From positions 2,914,001-2,978,000 of the forward strand of contig OY760517.1 of NCBI GenBank assembly GCA_963663615.1: a stretch of DNA of 64,000 nt. The letters are read 5' to 3'. This stretch comes from G963663615 sp963663615. GTDB taxonomy: Bacteria > Bacteroidota > Ignavibacteria > Ignavibacteriales > Melioribacteraceae. Position numbers and translations under genes: made by a program. Shown here in pieces: positions 54,040 through 63,443 of this stretch (positions are counted from its first letter, which is position 1; each line of letters starts with the position of its first letter). The notes beneath the pieces are model-generated. The model made no database searches. It worked only from the letters and a program-made list of their open reading frames with translations, and had not been told where the DNA came from.

Positions 54040-55064
54040 TAATAGCTTCTTTTACGAATAAACACTTTTGAAAACTTGTTCATATTATCAATAGCCTTAC
54101 CAGCTCCCCTCACAACAGCAGTAAGCGGATCTTCGGCAACATGCACAGGCAGATTGGTTTCCATTCTAATTCTTTCATCCAATCCTTTAAGCAAGGCACC
54201 ACCACCAGTAAGCATAACACCACGCTCCAGTATATCAGCCGAAAGCTCCGGTGGAGTTCTTTCAAGGGTTCTTTTAACAGCTTCAACAATCTGGGCAATA
54301 TTTTCTGTTAAAGCTTCCCTGATTTCAGCCGAGCTAACATCCGCAGTTTTAGGAATACCACCTACAAGGTCACGACCTTTTACCTGAATAGTAATCTCTT
54401 CCTTAAGTGGTAAAGCGGAACCAACCTCACACTTTATTGCTTCAGCAGTACGCTCACCAATAAGCAGGTTAAAGTTTTTCTTAAAATATTGCATAATGGC
54501 GTTATTCATTTCATCACCGGCAATACGTATAGACTCTTCATTAACTATTCCGGAAAGGGCAATAACAGCAATTTCGGTAGTACCACCACCAATATCAATA
54601 ATCATGTTACCAACAGGAGCGTCAACGTCAATACCAATACCAATAGCCGCAGCCATTGGTTCAGCAATAAGGTGTACTTCCTTTGCACCGGCATGTTCGG
54701 CACTATCCCTTACTGCTCTTTTCTCAACTTCGGTAATACCACTTGGAACAGCAACAATAATTCTTCTTGTAGAAAGCGAACCCTGACTAACCTGTTTAAT
54801 AAAGGCTCTTATCATTCCCTCGGCAATTTCAAAATCGGCAATAACACCATCACGCATAGGGCGGGTAACTCTAATTTCACGGTGCTCCCTACCCTGCATT
54901 TCCTTTGCCTTGTTGCCAAGAGCAATAATCCTTTTCGACTTTCTATCGAATGCAACTATTGAGGGTTCATTAAGTACAATTCCCTTACCTTTTACATACA
55001 TAAGAGTATTGGCAGTGCCAAGATCCATTGCAACATCTGTTGAGAAGAAATCAAAAATGCCCAT
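54039..55064 (-). CDS. mreB: Actin-like rod-shape protein MreB
   Basis: A 341-aa bacterial actin that directs cell elongation. The N-terminal ATP phosphate-1 motif AMDLGTANTLMYVKGKG, phosphate-2 MIIDIGGGTTEIAVIALSG and the adenosine motif VMLTGGGALLKGLDERI are intact. Length is standard. It follows purH with an 8-nt gap, so it is probably cotranscribed with the purine genes. Confidence 0.98.
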   Translation of the reverse strand: MGIFDFFSTDVAMDLGTANTLMYVKGKGIVLNEPSIVAFDRKSKRIIALGNKAKEMQGREHREIRVTRPMRDGVIADFEIAEGMIRAFIKQVSQGSLSTRRIIVAVPSGITEVEKRAVRDSAEHAGAKEVHLIAEPMAAAIGIGIDVDAPVGNMIIDIGGGTTEIAVIALSGIVNEESIRIAGDEMNNAIMQYFKKNFNLLIGERTAEAIKCEVGSALPLKEEITIQVKGRDLVGGIPKTADVSSAEIREALTENIAQIVEAVKRTLERTPPELSADILERGVMLTGGGALLKGLDERIRMETNLPVHVAEDPLTAVVRGAGKAIDNMNKFSKVFIRKRSY

Positions 55065-55072
55065 ATTGCTCC

Positions 55073-56593
55073 TTAGTGTTTAAAGTTTCTAACGCCGGTA
55101 AATACCATTGATATATTATTCTTTTCAGCAGCTTCAATTACCTCTTCGTCCCTTACCGAACCACCTGGCTGAATAACCGCTGTAATACCGTTTTCTACAA
55201 TTGTTTCCAGTCCGTCTGCAAACGGGAAGTAAGCATCAGACGCTGCTACTGCTCCACTCAACTCATGACCAAACTGCTTTGCTTTCATTGCTGCAATTTT
55301 TGCCGAATCTATTCGCGACATCTGTCCTGCACCAACACCAACTGCCTTAAAATCTTTTACATATACAATTGCGTTGGATTTAACATGTTTACATACAAGC
55401 CATGCAAACTTAAGATTCTCGAACTGTTCCTGTGTATATTCGTTTTTTGTAACAAGCTTTAACTCAAGTTCGGAAAGCTTTGAACTATCCTTATCCTGTA
55501 ACAGATAACCTCCCGGTACCGGACGAACCATCGGTACTTTTGAGCCGGATACACTCTTAAGGATTTTTAGCAATCTTCTGTTTTTCTTTTTCTGTAACAG
55601 TTCGAATGCAGCCGGTTCAAAATCAGGAGCAGCAATAATTTCAAGAAATATCTCGTTCAGTTTTTCGGCAGTTTTAAGATCAACAGTACGGTTGAAAACA
55701 ACTATTCCGCCGAATGAAGAAACAGGATCGCAAGAAAGTGCATTTACATACGCATCATAAGGTGTATCGGCAAGAGCAGCACCACACGGATTTGTATGTT
55801 TTATAATTGCGCAACCACATGAATCGAACTCATCAACAAGTTCAATAGCACCAGTTAAATCAACCAGGTTGTTGTACGATAATTCTTTACCATGCAGCTT
55901 TTCAAAATACTCTTCGAAGTTACCATAAAGTTTTGCACTTTGGTGAGGATTTTCACCATATCGAAGCGAAAATTCAAGAGGTAAACTTACTCGAAGTGAT
56001 TTGCTGTTAGTTTCAAATTCTCTTTCAAAATAATCTGCTATAACCCTGTCATAATCAGCAGTATGTGCAAACGCATCAGCAGCAAGTTTTTGGCGTGTAC
56101 CAAAAGTAATATCACCAGCATTAAGCTCCTGCAAAAATCCTTTATACTGAGATGGATTAGTAAGTACCGATACGTAAAAATGATTCTTGGCAGCAGCACG
56201 TATTAAACTTGGACCACCAATATCTATATTTTCAATTTTCTCATCAATGCTTATATCTGTTTTGTTAACAACTTGCGGAAACGGATAAAGGTTAACACAA
56301 ACTATATCAATTTGTTCAATATTGTTTTGTGCAGCTTCGTTAAGATCTTCCTTGTTTTCCCTGCGGAATAAAATTCCACCGAATATTTGTGGTTGCAAAG
56401 TTTTAACCCTGCCCGAAAACACTTCGGGAAAACCTGTAAAATCACTAATATTTATTACTTCAACACCATTTTCTTTCAACTGTTTGGCTGTATTTCCAGT
56501 GGCAAGAATTTTATATCCCTTTTCAGTAATACCTTTAGCAAGTTCAACAATACCCGTCTTATCCGAAACACTGATCAATGCATATTTTTCCAA
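55073..56593 (-). CDS. purH: Bifunctional AICAR transformylase / IMP cyclohydrolase
   Basis: Final two steps of purine synthesis. The 506-aa protein has the N-terminal MGS-like cyclohydrolase domain (LISVSDKTGIVELAKGITEKGYKILATGNTAK, SGRVKTLQP) and the C-terminal transformylase domain with RYGENPHQ, IKHTNPCGAAL, FGGIVVFN and VGAGQMSR. It sits between purN (13 nt upstream) and mreB. Confidence 0.97.
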   Translation of the reverse strand: MEKYALISVSDKTGIVELAKGITEKGYKILATGNTAKQLKENGVEVINISDFTGFPEVFSGRVKTLQPQIFGGILFRRENKEDLNEAAQNNIEQIDIVCVNLYPFPQVVNKTDISIDEKIENIDIGGPSLIRAAAKNHFYVSVLTNPSQYKGFLQELNAGDITFGTRQKLAADAFAHTADYDRVIADYFEREFETNSKSLRVSLPLEFSLRYGENPHQSAKLYGNFEEYFEKLHGKELSYNNLVDLTGAIELVDEFDSCGCAIIKHTNPCGAALADTPYDAYVNALSCDPVSSFGGIVVFNRTVDLKTAEKLNEIFLEIIAAPDFEPAAFELLQKKKNRRLLKILKSVSGSKVPMVRPVPGGYLLQDKDSSKLSELELKLVTKNEYTQEQFENLKFAWLVCKHVKSNAIVYVKDFKAVGVGAGQMSRIDSAKIAAMKAKQFGHELSGAVAASDAYFPFADGLETIVENGITAVIQPGGSVRDEEVIEAAEKNNISMVFTGVRNFKH

Positions 56594-56606
56594 TCTAAAA
56601 ACCTCA

Positions 56607-57221
56607 CTAGATTATATAAACTCTGTTATTATTTATTTTTATTTTTTCTTCTGCAAATTTTTCAACTACAAATGGCAAAAGCTGATGTTCAAGCGATAAA
56701 ACTCTCTCTGCAATTTCTTCAGGAGTATTAACATCAGAAATATCAACTGCACGTTGTGCAATTATTTTTCCCTGGTCGTATATTTCGTTAACAAAATGAA
56801 CAGTAGGACCTGAAAGCATTACCGATTTATCAAAAACAGCTTTATGAACATTCATTCCATACATACCCTTTCCGCCAAAAGCCGGGAGAAGTGCCGGATG
56901 AATATTAATAATTTTGTTCACAAATGAATTTATAAACTCAGCAGGAATTTTTTTCAGAAAACCTGCAAGAACAATCAGATCTACTTCGAGGAGTGTTAGT
57001 TTGTGTGCCAACTCGGAATATGTTACTTTTTCAGGAGCCGATTTACTTGTTACAGTAAATGTGGTAATTGAATTTTCAGCAGCAAATTCCAGGGCTTTAC
57101 ACTCAGCCTTATCGCTAACAACAGCACAAATTTCAACTTGTTCCGGCTTATCAACAAACTTTTTGTAAAGAGCTTTAAGATTTGAACCACGACCGGAAAC
57201 AAAAACAGCAATTTTTAACAT
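56607..57221 (-). CDS. purN: Phosphoribosylglycinamide formyltransferase
   Basis: Transfers a formyl group to GAR in purine synthesis. The 204-aa protein has the opening KIAVFVSGRGSNLKALY (phosphate binding), the LAGFLKKIP segment, the formyl-transfer HPALLPAFGGKGMYG (with N-x-H residues) and SGPTVHFVNEIYDQGKII (catalytic Asp). It heads the purN-purH-mre-dcd-pyrF unit. Confidence 0.95.
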   Translation of the reverse strand: MLKIAVFVSGRGSNLKALYKKFVDKPEQVEICAVVSDKAECKALEFAAENSITTFTVTSKSAPEKVTYSELAHKLTLLEVDLIVLAGFLKKIPAEFINSFVNKIINIHPALLPAFGGKGMYGMNVHKAVFDKSVMLSGPTVHFVNEIYDQGKIIAQRAVDISDVNTPEEIAERVLSLEHQLLPFVVEKFAEEKIKINNNRVYII

Positions 57222-57300
57222 TTCACCAATTTTTCTATCATAGAAATTTATTAATTATTTTCCAAGTAATCAATCTATTCATATTAACGATTTTTTGTTT

Positions 57301-58785
57301 TTAGTCAATAACCAAATTTAAATAATTACGTTTTATATAATTTATTTTTGCCTGCAAATCACTATCGTATTCATTATTTAGGAAATTTTCTGCCCGGTTT
57401 AGATAACCTTCAGCATTTTCCATATTTTTTTTATGTATTTCGCACATTGTAAGAACAATATATTTTAAAGGTACAATCCACTTCTCAAACCCATAATCAT
57501 TTACCTCAACACTACGAGCAAGCTTTTCGGCATCGGCTAAATATTTACCGTCAAGTTTTATAGCCGCACTTAATGCAAGCATACCATTCTTAATTTCTGT
57601 GTTGGTAATCCGGGTTAAATCATATTGCGGAACAGAACCTGAACCGGAGTGGTACCTGTTCTTTAGAGCAACAAGACTCATATATTCATCAGTAAAACCG
57701 TTACTAATTAAATCGTCACTTTTTACCATGGCATACTTGTCAGCACCAACATCTTCATTCCCAATGCCGGCAAGAGATAACCTTTCCATATATTTAATTT
57801 TGTCACCAAGTGCAAATTGGCAAACTGCATCCTTAAAAACCGCATCACCCATAAAATCAATTGAGCGGGTTGTTTCCAGAAATTTATTATATGCAACCGA
57901 TGCCTTGCTCCATTTACCGGAATAGAAGTAAACATTAGCAAGATCATAAAATGTAAATGCACAAGTATGAATAAACTTGTCAGGATTTCCGTTATCAATA
58001 ATTTCGCTAAAGATAACTTCAGCCTTGGCAATTTGTTTGGCTTTAAGCTTCACTACACCTAACTGATAAGCAAAAAGTATGTTATCAGGGAACATATCCT
58101 TAATTTCATTCAAAACCATTGCAGCACTATCATATTCAGCCACATAATCCTTATAAACCATAGCCAGGTTATAACCTGCTTCGCATTTACCAAATGATGT
58201 TTGTTTAAATGCCTCCCGCAAATCTGCAAAGCCCTGTTTTTTATCGGCACCAATACCAGCAATACTCATGGCAAACCTGTAAAGGGATGGCAGCAACCCA
58301 AGAGAGTATGATATCATTCCAAGCGATGCTTTGGCTTCCCCACAGTTTGGGTTAAGCTCAAGAGTTCGCTCAAATTTGTTTACCGCAACTCTCAGCTCCC
58401 AAAAAGAACCAACCATTTCATTTTTAAGTGTAAGAATAACCGCCTTCATAAAATGGGCATCGGCTATAACAAACTGATAAAAGTAGTCATCCTCATAATT
58501 ATCTGCTTCATTTTCAAAAACATCGTAAAGTTTGTAGGCTTCATCCATAAATCTGTTATTCAGTTCATTGGTATTATTACCAAGAAACATCCAGAATCTG
58601 TTTTTAAGTGAAAAGTAAAGTGGGTATGCCCTGGCAAATTTAGCAGTATCAAGAGAAGCAATCAGACTATCAGAACGCACGAACTCCATATTATAGCTAT
58701 AATCAAGTACAGCCCTGTACTCTTCGGGGAACCCCTTTGGAAAGACTGATACGGTAAACAGAATAATTATGAAAATGAATCTCAT
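57301..58785 (-). CDS. Secreted TPR-repeat protein of unknown function
   Basis: A 494-aa protein with signal MRFIFIIILFTVSVFPKG. Between about residues 90 and 460 it is built of helical pairs resembling tetratricopeptide repeats: RTLELNPNCGEAKASLGMISY, ANVYFYSGKWSKASVAYNKFL, and others. Probably periplasmic or surface, acting in protein contacts. No catalytic motif. It follows pyrG after a terminator and is likely transcribed on its own. Confidence 0.75.
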   Translation of the reverse strand: MRFIFIIILFTVSVFPKGFPEEYRAVLDYSYNMEFVRSDSLIASLDTAKFARAYPLYFSLKNRFWMFLGNNTNELNNRFMDEAYKLYDVFENEADNYEDDYFYQFVIADAHFMKAVILTLKNEMVGSFWELRVAVNKFERTLELNPNCGEAKASLGMISYSLGLLPSLYRFAMSIAGIGADKKQGFADLREAFKQTSFGKCEAGYNLAMVYKDYVAEYDSAAMVLNEIKDMFPDNILFAYQLGVVKLKAKQIAKAEVIFSEIIDNGNPDKFIHTCAFTFYDLANVYFYSGKWSKASVAYNKFLETTRSIDFMGDAVFKDAVCQFALGDKIKYMERLSLAGIGNEDVGADKYAMVKSDDLISNGFTDEYMSLVALKNRYHSGSGSVPQYDLTRITNTEIKNGMLALSAAIKLDGKYLADAEKLARSVEVNDYGFEKWIVPLKYIVLTMCEIHKKNMENAEGYLNRAENFLNNEYDSDLQAKINYIKRNYLNLVID

Positions 58786-58812
58786 TGGAATCCGTAAAGG
58801 TTAAAAGCAAAA

Positions 58813-58835
58813 ATGCCCCGGAGAAACCGAGGCAT
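58813..58835 (-). terminator. pyrG: pyrG terminator
   Basis: On the minus strand ATGCCTCGG-TTTCT-CCGGGGCAT runs into TTTTTGC; it lies 18 nt after the pyrG stop and 28 nt before the TPR gene start. Clear intrinsic terminator. Confidence 0.85.
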
Positions 58836-58852
58836 ATTTATGTGTGTAAACG

Positions 58853-60496
58853 TTAATTTTCTTTGTCGAGTTCTTTGAATGTGCCGTGCTTTTTGGCATT
58901 CTCCATCGAAGCTTTAACAAACTCTCTGAAGAGCGGATGTGCATGTGTTGCACGTGATTTAAGTTCAGGATGAAACTGGCATCCAAGGAACCAGGGATGC
59001 TCCGGTATTTCGGTAATTTCAACAAGTTTATCATCAGGTGAAACACCACTTACAATCATTCCCTTTTCAACAATTGCATCTCTAAAATCATTATTTACTT
59101 CATAGCGATGTCTGTGTCTTTCCGAAATCAGTTCCTCACCGTAGGCTTCATAAGCCTTTGAGCCTTTTGCCAGTTTTGCCGGATAAGCACCCAAACGCAT
59201 CGTAGCACCTTTTTCAGCAATGTTTTTCTGACCCGGCATATAGTCTATAACGCAAAAATCAGTTTCTTCAATTTCAGAGCTGGTAGCTTTTTCAATACCA
59301 CAAACATTTCTTGCATATTCAATAACAGCAACCTGCATACCCAGGCAAATACCAAAATACGGAACATTGTTTTCACGAGCATATTTGGCAGCCAAAACTT
59401 TACCTTCAATACCACGTTCTCCAAATCCGCCAGGAACAAGGATACCATCATATTTCTTTAATACTTCATCCGATTTTTCTATATCCTCGGCACTAACAAA
59501 TTCGGTTTCAACCCGTATTTCATTTTCAGCACCAGCATGAATAAACGCTTCGGAAATACTTTTGTAGGCATCCTTAACTTCAATATACTTACCAACTATG
59601 GCAATGTTTATTTCACCCTGTGGCTTCTGAATTTTTTCAACAAATTTCTTCCAGTCTTCAAGTGAAAAATCAGTATCAGGCAAACTTAATTTTGAAAGCA
59701 CTGTTTTGTCAAAATTCTGACCATTTAATACAAGAGGTATTTCATAAATTGTTGAAGCATCGTAAGCTGTTACAACTGCTTCGGCATCCACATTACAAAA
59801 AGAAGCAATTTTATCTTTAATATGCTGCTCAAGATCATCTTCCGAACGGCATACCAATAGATTCGGCTGGAGTCCAAGTTCAAGTAGATTCTTAACACTA
59901 TGCTGGGTTGGCTTGGTTTTCATTTCTCCGGCAGATTTAAGGTACGGCACAAGGGTAACATGAATAATTGCTACATCATCCCTGCCTTTTTCCATATAAA
60001 TCTGACGCATAGCCTCCATAAAAGGCAAACTTTCAATATCACCAACAGTACCACCAATTTCGGTAATTATGATGTCGTAATCTCCTGTTTCACCAAGAGC
60101 AAGCATACGGTTTTTAATTTCATCGGTAATATGTGGAATAACCTGAACAGTTACGCCAAGATAATCACCGCGTCTTTCTTTCATTATAACATCGTAATAA
60201 ACCTGCCCCGTAGTGGTATTGTTTGCACGAGACATATCAACATTAAGAAATCGTTCATAATGCCCAAGGTCAAGATCGGTTTCCGCACCATCATCGGTTA
60301 CATAAACCTCTCCATGCTGAAAAGGACTCATGGTACCAGGATCAACATTAATGTAAGGATCAAATTTTTGAATGGTTACCTTGTAACCACGCAACTTTAG
60401 CAACAGACCCAATGATGCCGCAGTTATTCCCTTTCCCAAAGATGAAACTACCCCTCCGGTTACAAAAATATACTTTACTTTTTTCTTATTATTCAT
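58853..60496 (-). CDS. pyrG: CTP synthase
   Basis: Aminates UTP to CTP with glutamine. The 547-aa protein has the synthase domain opening KYIFVTGGVVSSLGKGITAASLG (P-loop) and DPYINVDPGTMSPFQHGEVYV, the metal segment EIGGTVGDIESLPF, and the glutamine amidotransferase with PGGFGERG and FGICLGMQ (catalytic Cys) and the FHPE triad part. Length normal. No partner genes adjacent; a terminator follows. Confidence 0.98.
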   Translation of the reverse strand: MNNKKKVKYIFVTGGVVSSLGKGITAASLGLLLKLRGYKVTIQKFDPYINVDPGTMSPFQHGEVYVTDDGAETDLDLGHYERFLNVDMSRANNTTTGQVYYDVIMKERRGDYLGVTVQVIPHITDEIKNRMLALGETGDYDIIITEIGGTVGDIESLPFMEAMRQIYMEKGRDDVAIIHVTLVPYLKSAGEMKTKPTQHSVKNLLELGLQPNLLVCRSEDDLEQHIKDKIASFCNVDAEAVVTAYDASTIYEIPLVLNGQNFDKTVLSKLSLPDTDFSLEDWKKFVEKIQKPQGEINIAIVGKYIEVKDAYKSISEAFIHAGAENEIRVETEFVSAEDIEKSDEVLKKYDGILVPGGFGERGIEGKVLAAKYARENNVPYFGICLGMQVAVIEYARNVCGIEKATSSEIEETDFCVIDYMPGQKNIAEKGATMRLGAYPAKLAKGSKAYEAYGEELISERHRHRYEVNNDFRDAIVEKGMIVSGVSPDDKLVEITEIPEHPWFLGCQFHPELKSRATHAHPLFREFVKASMENAKKHGTFKELDKEN

Positions 60497-60686
60497 ATTT
60501 AGCGTAATGTGGCTTTTTCCAAAAAATTCATCTTTTAAAGATAATAATTCCCGAAATAATTCCTAAACCCATTCTTGCTTATTGTTCAATAAAAAGTTGT
60601 TGAGAATGCAAAAAGATGCCTTTGGATTTTTGCTATCAGGCTTATTGAATTGATGTTAAATAATTGTTAACTCTGTTTATTTCAGA

Positions 60687-61694
60687 CTAAAAAACACCTG
60701 CAATTTTTTTATTGCACACCGGACAAATACCTTTAGGTATCCTGTTAATTTTTATTGAGTGCCAATCCCTTACTATCAATGGTGAATTGCAATCAGGACA
60801 ATAGGTAGTATGCCCTTCACGGTCAACTATGTTGCCCAGATAGACGTAGTTTGCACCTTCCTTTAGTGCAGTTTCTCTTGCGGTTTGTAGTGTACTTAGA
60901 GAAGTTCGAGGTTTTTCCCTCATCTTAAAATCGGGATGAAATGCTGTAAAGTGAAGTGGTACATCCTTGCCAAGGTTATTAACCACCCATTTGGAAAGCT
61001 CTCTAATTTCATCAGTTGAATCATTTTCCCCTGGTATCAGCAGTGTAGTTAACTCTGTCCAAATATCAGTATCGTTCACCAGCCAGTTGATGGTATCGAG
61101 TACATCGGCAAGATGTGATGAAGTAAGTTTAAAATAAAACTCCTCGGTAAAAGCTTTAAGATCAACATTGGCTGCATCAATATACTTATATACATCCTTA
61201 CGGGCATTCTTGTCAATATATCCGGCAGTAACCATTACCGTTTTAATACCCTCCTGACGGGCTAATTTGGATACATCTATTACAAACTCACCAAATATCG
61301 TAGGGTCATTGTAGGTAAATGCAATTGACTCGGCATTGTTTTCCTTTGCCAACTCAATAACATTTTCCGGGGTTACCTTGTATGATTGTACTTCATCAAG
61401 CTTTGCCTTGCTCGATGTCCAGTTCTGGCAAAACTTGCATCCCAAATTGCACCCGGCTGTACCAAAACTTAATATGGTACTACCGGGATAAAAATGGTTT
61501 AGTGGCTTCTTCTCTATCGGATCAAGTCCAAACCCGGTAGGTCGCCCATACCCGGTTGAGTAAAGTTTACCACCAATATTTTCACGAATAAAACAGAAGC
61601 CCTTTTGTCCCTCACCAAGTGTGCAGTAACGTGGACAAAGTGTACAAAGGATACGGTTATTATCCGTTATTTCCCACCACAGAGCTTCTTTCAT
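60687..61694 (-). CDS. amrS: AmmeMemoRadiSam-system-type radical SAM enzyme
   Basis: A 335-aa radical SAM enzyme of the AmrS/PflA-like group. It has the N-terminal CTLCPRYCTLGEGQKGFC, the cluster-binding CNLGCKFC motif (CxxxCxxC), the SAM-binding AFTYNDPTIFGEF and a C-terminal zinc ribbon CPDCNSPL...CPVCNKK. The AMMECR1 and Memo partners that define the system are not in the window. Reaction unknown. The ATG at 61694 begins MKEALWWE, the family start; 61706 is also possible. Downstream of pyk by about 15 nt. Confidence 0.88.
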   Translation of the reverse strand: MKEALWWEITDNNRILCTLCPRYCTLGEGQKGFCFIRENIGGKLYSTGYGRPTGFGLDPIEKKPLNHFYPGSTILSFGTAGCNLGCKFCQNWTSSKAKLDEVQSYKVTPENVIELAKENNAESIAFTYNDPTIFGEFVIDVSKLARQEGIKTVMVTAGYIDKNARKDVYKYIDAANVDLKAFTEEFYFKLTSSHLADVLDTINWLVNDTDIWTELTTLLIPGENDSTDEIRELSKWVVNNLGKDVPLHFTAFHPDFKMREKPRTSLSTLQTARETALKEGANYVYLGNIVDREGHTTYCPDCNSPLIVRDWHSIKINRIPKGICPVCNKKIAGVF

Positions 61695-61709
61695 ATTTAC
61701 CCGCATATA

Positions 61710-63137
61710 CTAAACTATTAAAAATTCCATCCAGCTTCTTGTACTGGTACTATTATTCATGTCGCCGGCAGTAAATAAAACTACATCACCTTTCTCAACA
61801 ATCTTTTTGTATTCCAGCATAGCCATTGCATTCTTAACATTTTGCTTTTCATCATCCTGCAATTCCATATATAGCGGAATTACACCATATGCAATGTTAA
61901 GTCTGTTTAGCACTTCAAAATTATCGGAAATTGCGATTATATCGGTATCCGGTCTGTATTTGGAAAGTACCTTTGCCTGTGCACCCGACTTCGTAAAAAC
62001 AACCATCAGGTCGGCACCCACCTGATCAGCAATATGTACCAAAGCATGACCGGAAGCATCGAACAGGTTATCGATCATACTATCCGGAACAGCATATTCA
62101 ATATTAAGCTGGGTATCCAAACGGGTTTCGGTAGTAAGCAAAATATTATTCATAATGTTTACCGCACGTACCGGGTAATCACCAACCGAAGTTTCAGCCG
62201 AAAGCATTACCACATCAGTACCATCCAGCACTGCGTTAGCCACATCCGAAGCTTCGGCACGGGTTGGCACCGGATTTTTAATCATCGATTCAAGCATCTG
62301 GGTTGCTGTTATTACCAGTTTACCCTGCGATTTACACTTTTTAATTATCGATTTCTGAATAATCGGTACTTCCTGCGGCAGCATTTCAACACCAAGATCA
62401 CCACGAGCAACCATAATACCATCCGATACCTCAAGTATCGAATCAAAGTTTCTTACCGCTTCCGGTTTCTCAATTTTTGCAATTACAGGAATATTCCTGT
62501 TTAATTTCTTCAGATGATTTTTAAGCTCAAGTATATCAGTAGCATTTCTTACAAAAGACAATGCAATGTAATCAATACGATGTGTTAGTCCGAACTCCAA
62601 ATCACGATAATCTTTTTCTGACATTGAAGGGGTTGAAAGCTCCATACCCGGAAGATTCATTCCTTTACGAGGTTTAAGAGTACCACCAGCTTTTATCGTA
62701 CAAATAATAGACTTGCTTTTTTTCTCGATAACCTCAAGATAAAGCAAACCATCATCTATAAGAATTTTATCACCCTTTTTAGCATCCTTGGCAAGCGAAT
62801 CATAGCTGCAACTAATTTTGTCTTTTGTACCAACTACTTTATCCGTAGTAATTTCAATAGTATCACCGGTTTCAATTTCAATTTCAGGTTCTTCCAGCTC
62901 TCCAATCCTTATTTTTGGTCCCTGTAAATCCATAAGAATAGGAATAGGCATTGATTTACGTACACATACTTCATGTACATTTGTAAAAATCTCATCAAAA
63001 AACTCATACGATCCATGCGAAAAGTTTAACCTGAAGGCATCCACACCAGCATCAATAATTTTTTCCAGCATATTTTTTTCTTTGGTAGCTGGACCCAAAG
63101 TTGCTAAAATTTTTGTTTTTGCAAATTTTATGCTCAC
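61710..63137 (-). CDS. pyk: Pyruvate kinase
   Basis: Makes pyruvate and ATP from phosphoenolpyruvate. The 475-aa protein has the N-terminal TKILATLGPATKEKNMLEKIIDAGVDAFRLNFSHG, the substrate segment DIIMVARGDLGVEMLPQEVP-like, IAKIEKPEAV (catalytic Lys) and ITATQMLESMIKNPVPTRAEASDVANAVLDGTD. The C-terminal domain ends after ~100 residues. It precedes the AmrS-like gene closely. Confidence 0.97.
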   Translation of the reverse strand: MSIKFAKTKILATLGPATKEKNMLEKIIDAGVDAFRLNFSHGSYEFFDEIFTNVHEVCVRKSMPIPILMDLQGPKIRIGELEEPEIEIETGDTIEITTDKVVGTKDKISCSYDSLAKDAKKGDKILIDDGLLYLEVIEKKSKSIICTIKAGGTLKPRKGMNLPGMELSTPSMSEKDYRDLEFGLTHRIDYIALSFVRNATDILELKNHLKKLNRNIPVIAKIEKPEAVRNFDSILEVSDGIMVARGDLGVEMLPQEVPIIQKSIIKKCKSQGKLVITATQMLESMIKNPVPTRAEASDVANAVLDGTDVVMLSAETSVGDYPVRAVNIMNNILLTTETRLDTQLNIEYAVPDSMIDNLFDASGHALVHIADQVGADLMVVFTKSGAQAKVLSKYRPDTDIIAISDNFEVLNRLNIAYGVIPLYMELQDDEKQNVKNAMAMLEYKKIVEKGDVVLFTAGDMNNSTSTRSWMEFLIV

Positions 63138-63443
63138 AACATCCCTGCAATTTGTTTGTATAAAATAAATATAAGTTCATAACGTTATTTAATAAAAAAG
63201 TAACTAACTGTAAATTAAAACCGAACCATATAATTTCATAAGCGTATCTTTTTTCTATTCAAAATATATTCAGAATATACGCACAGTCAGATTAACTTTT
63301 CCTTAAATTATATATTACTCACTTAGTTATTTGTTAATATTTTGGTTAAATTTCAATGATATAATAAATTCAATTTGTAAGGAAAACTCTGGCAGGAGCA
63401 CGTAAAAACGACATCCCGCTCTTCATTATTGAGCTATTTTTCT
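63138..63443. other. Divergent region between pyk and mfd
   Basis: 306 bp holding the promoters of pyk (minus) and mfd (plus). GGAGCACG...CCCGCTC-type complementary bits near 63397-63420 could form a small hairpin. No gene or repeat seen. Confidence 0.4.

Noticed and set aside
54489..54962. Plus-strand 157-aa ORF opposite mreB
   Set aside because: Asn/Ser-rich antisense shadow of mreB; no start context.
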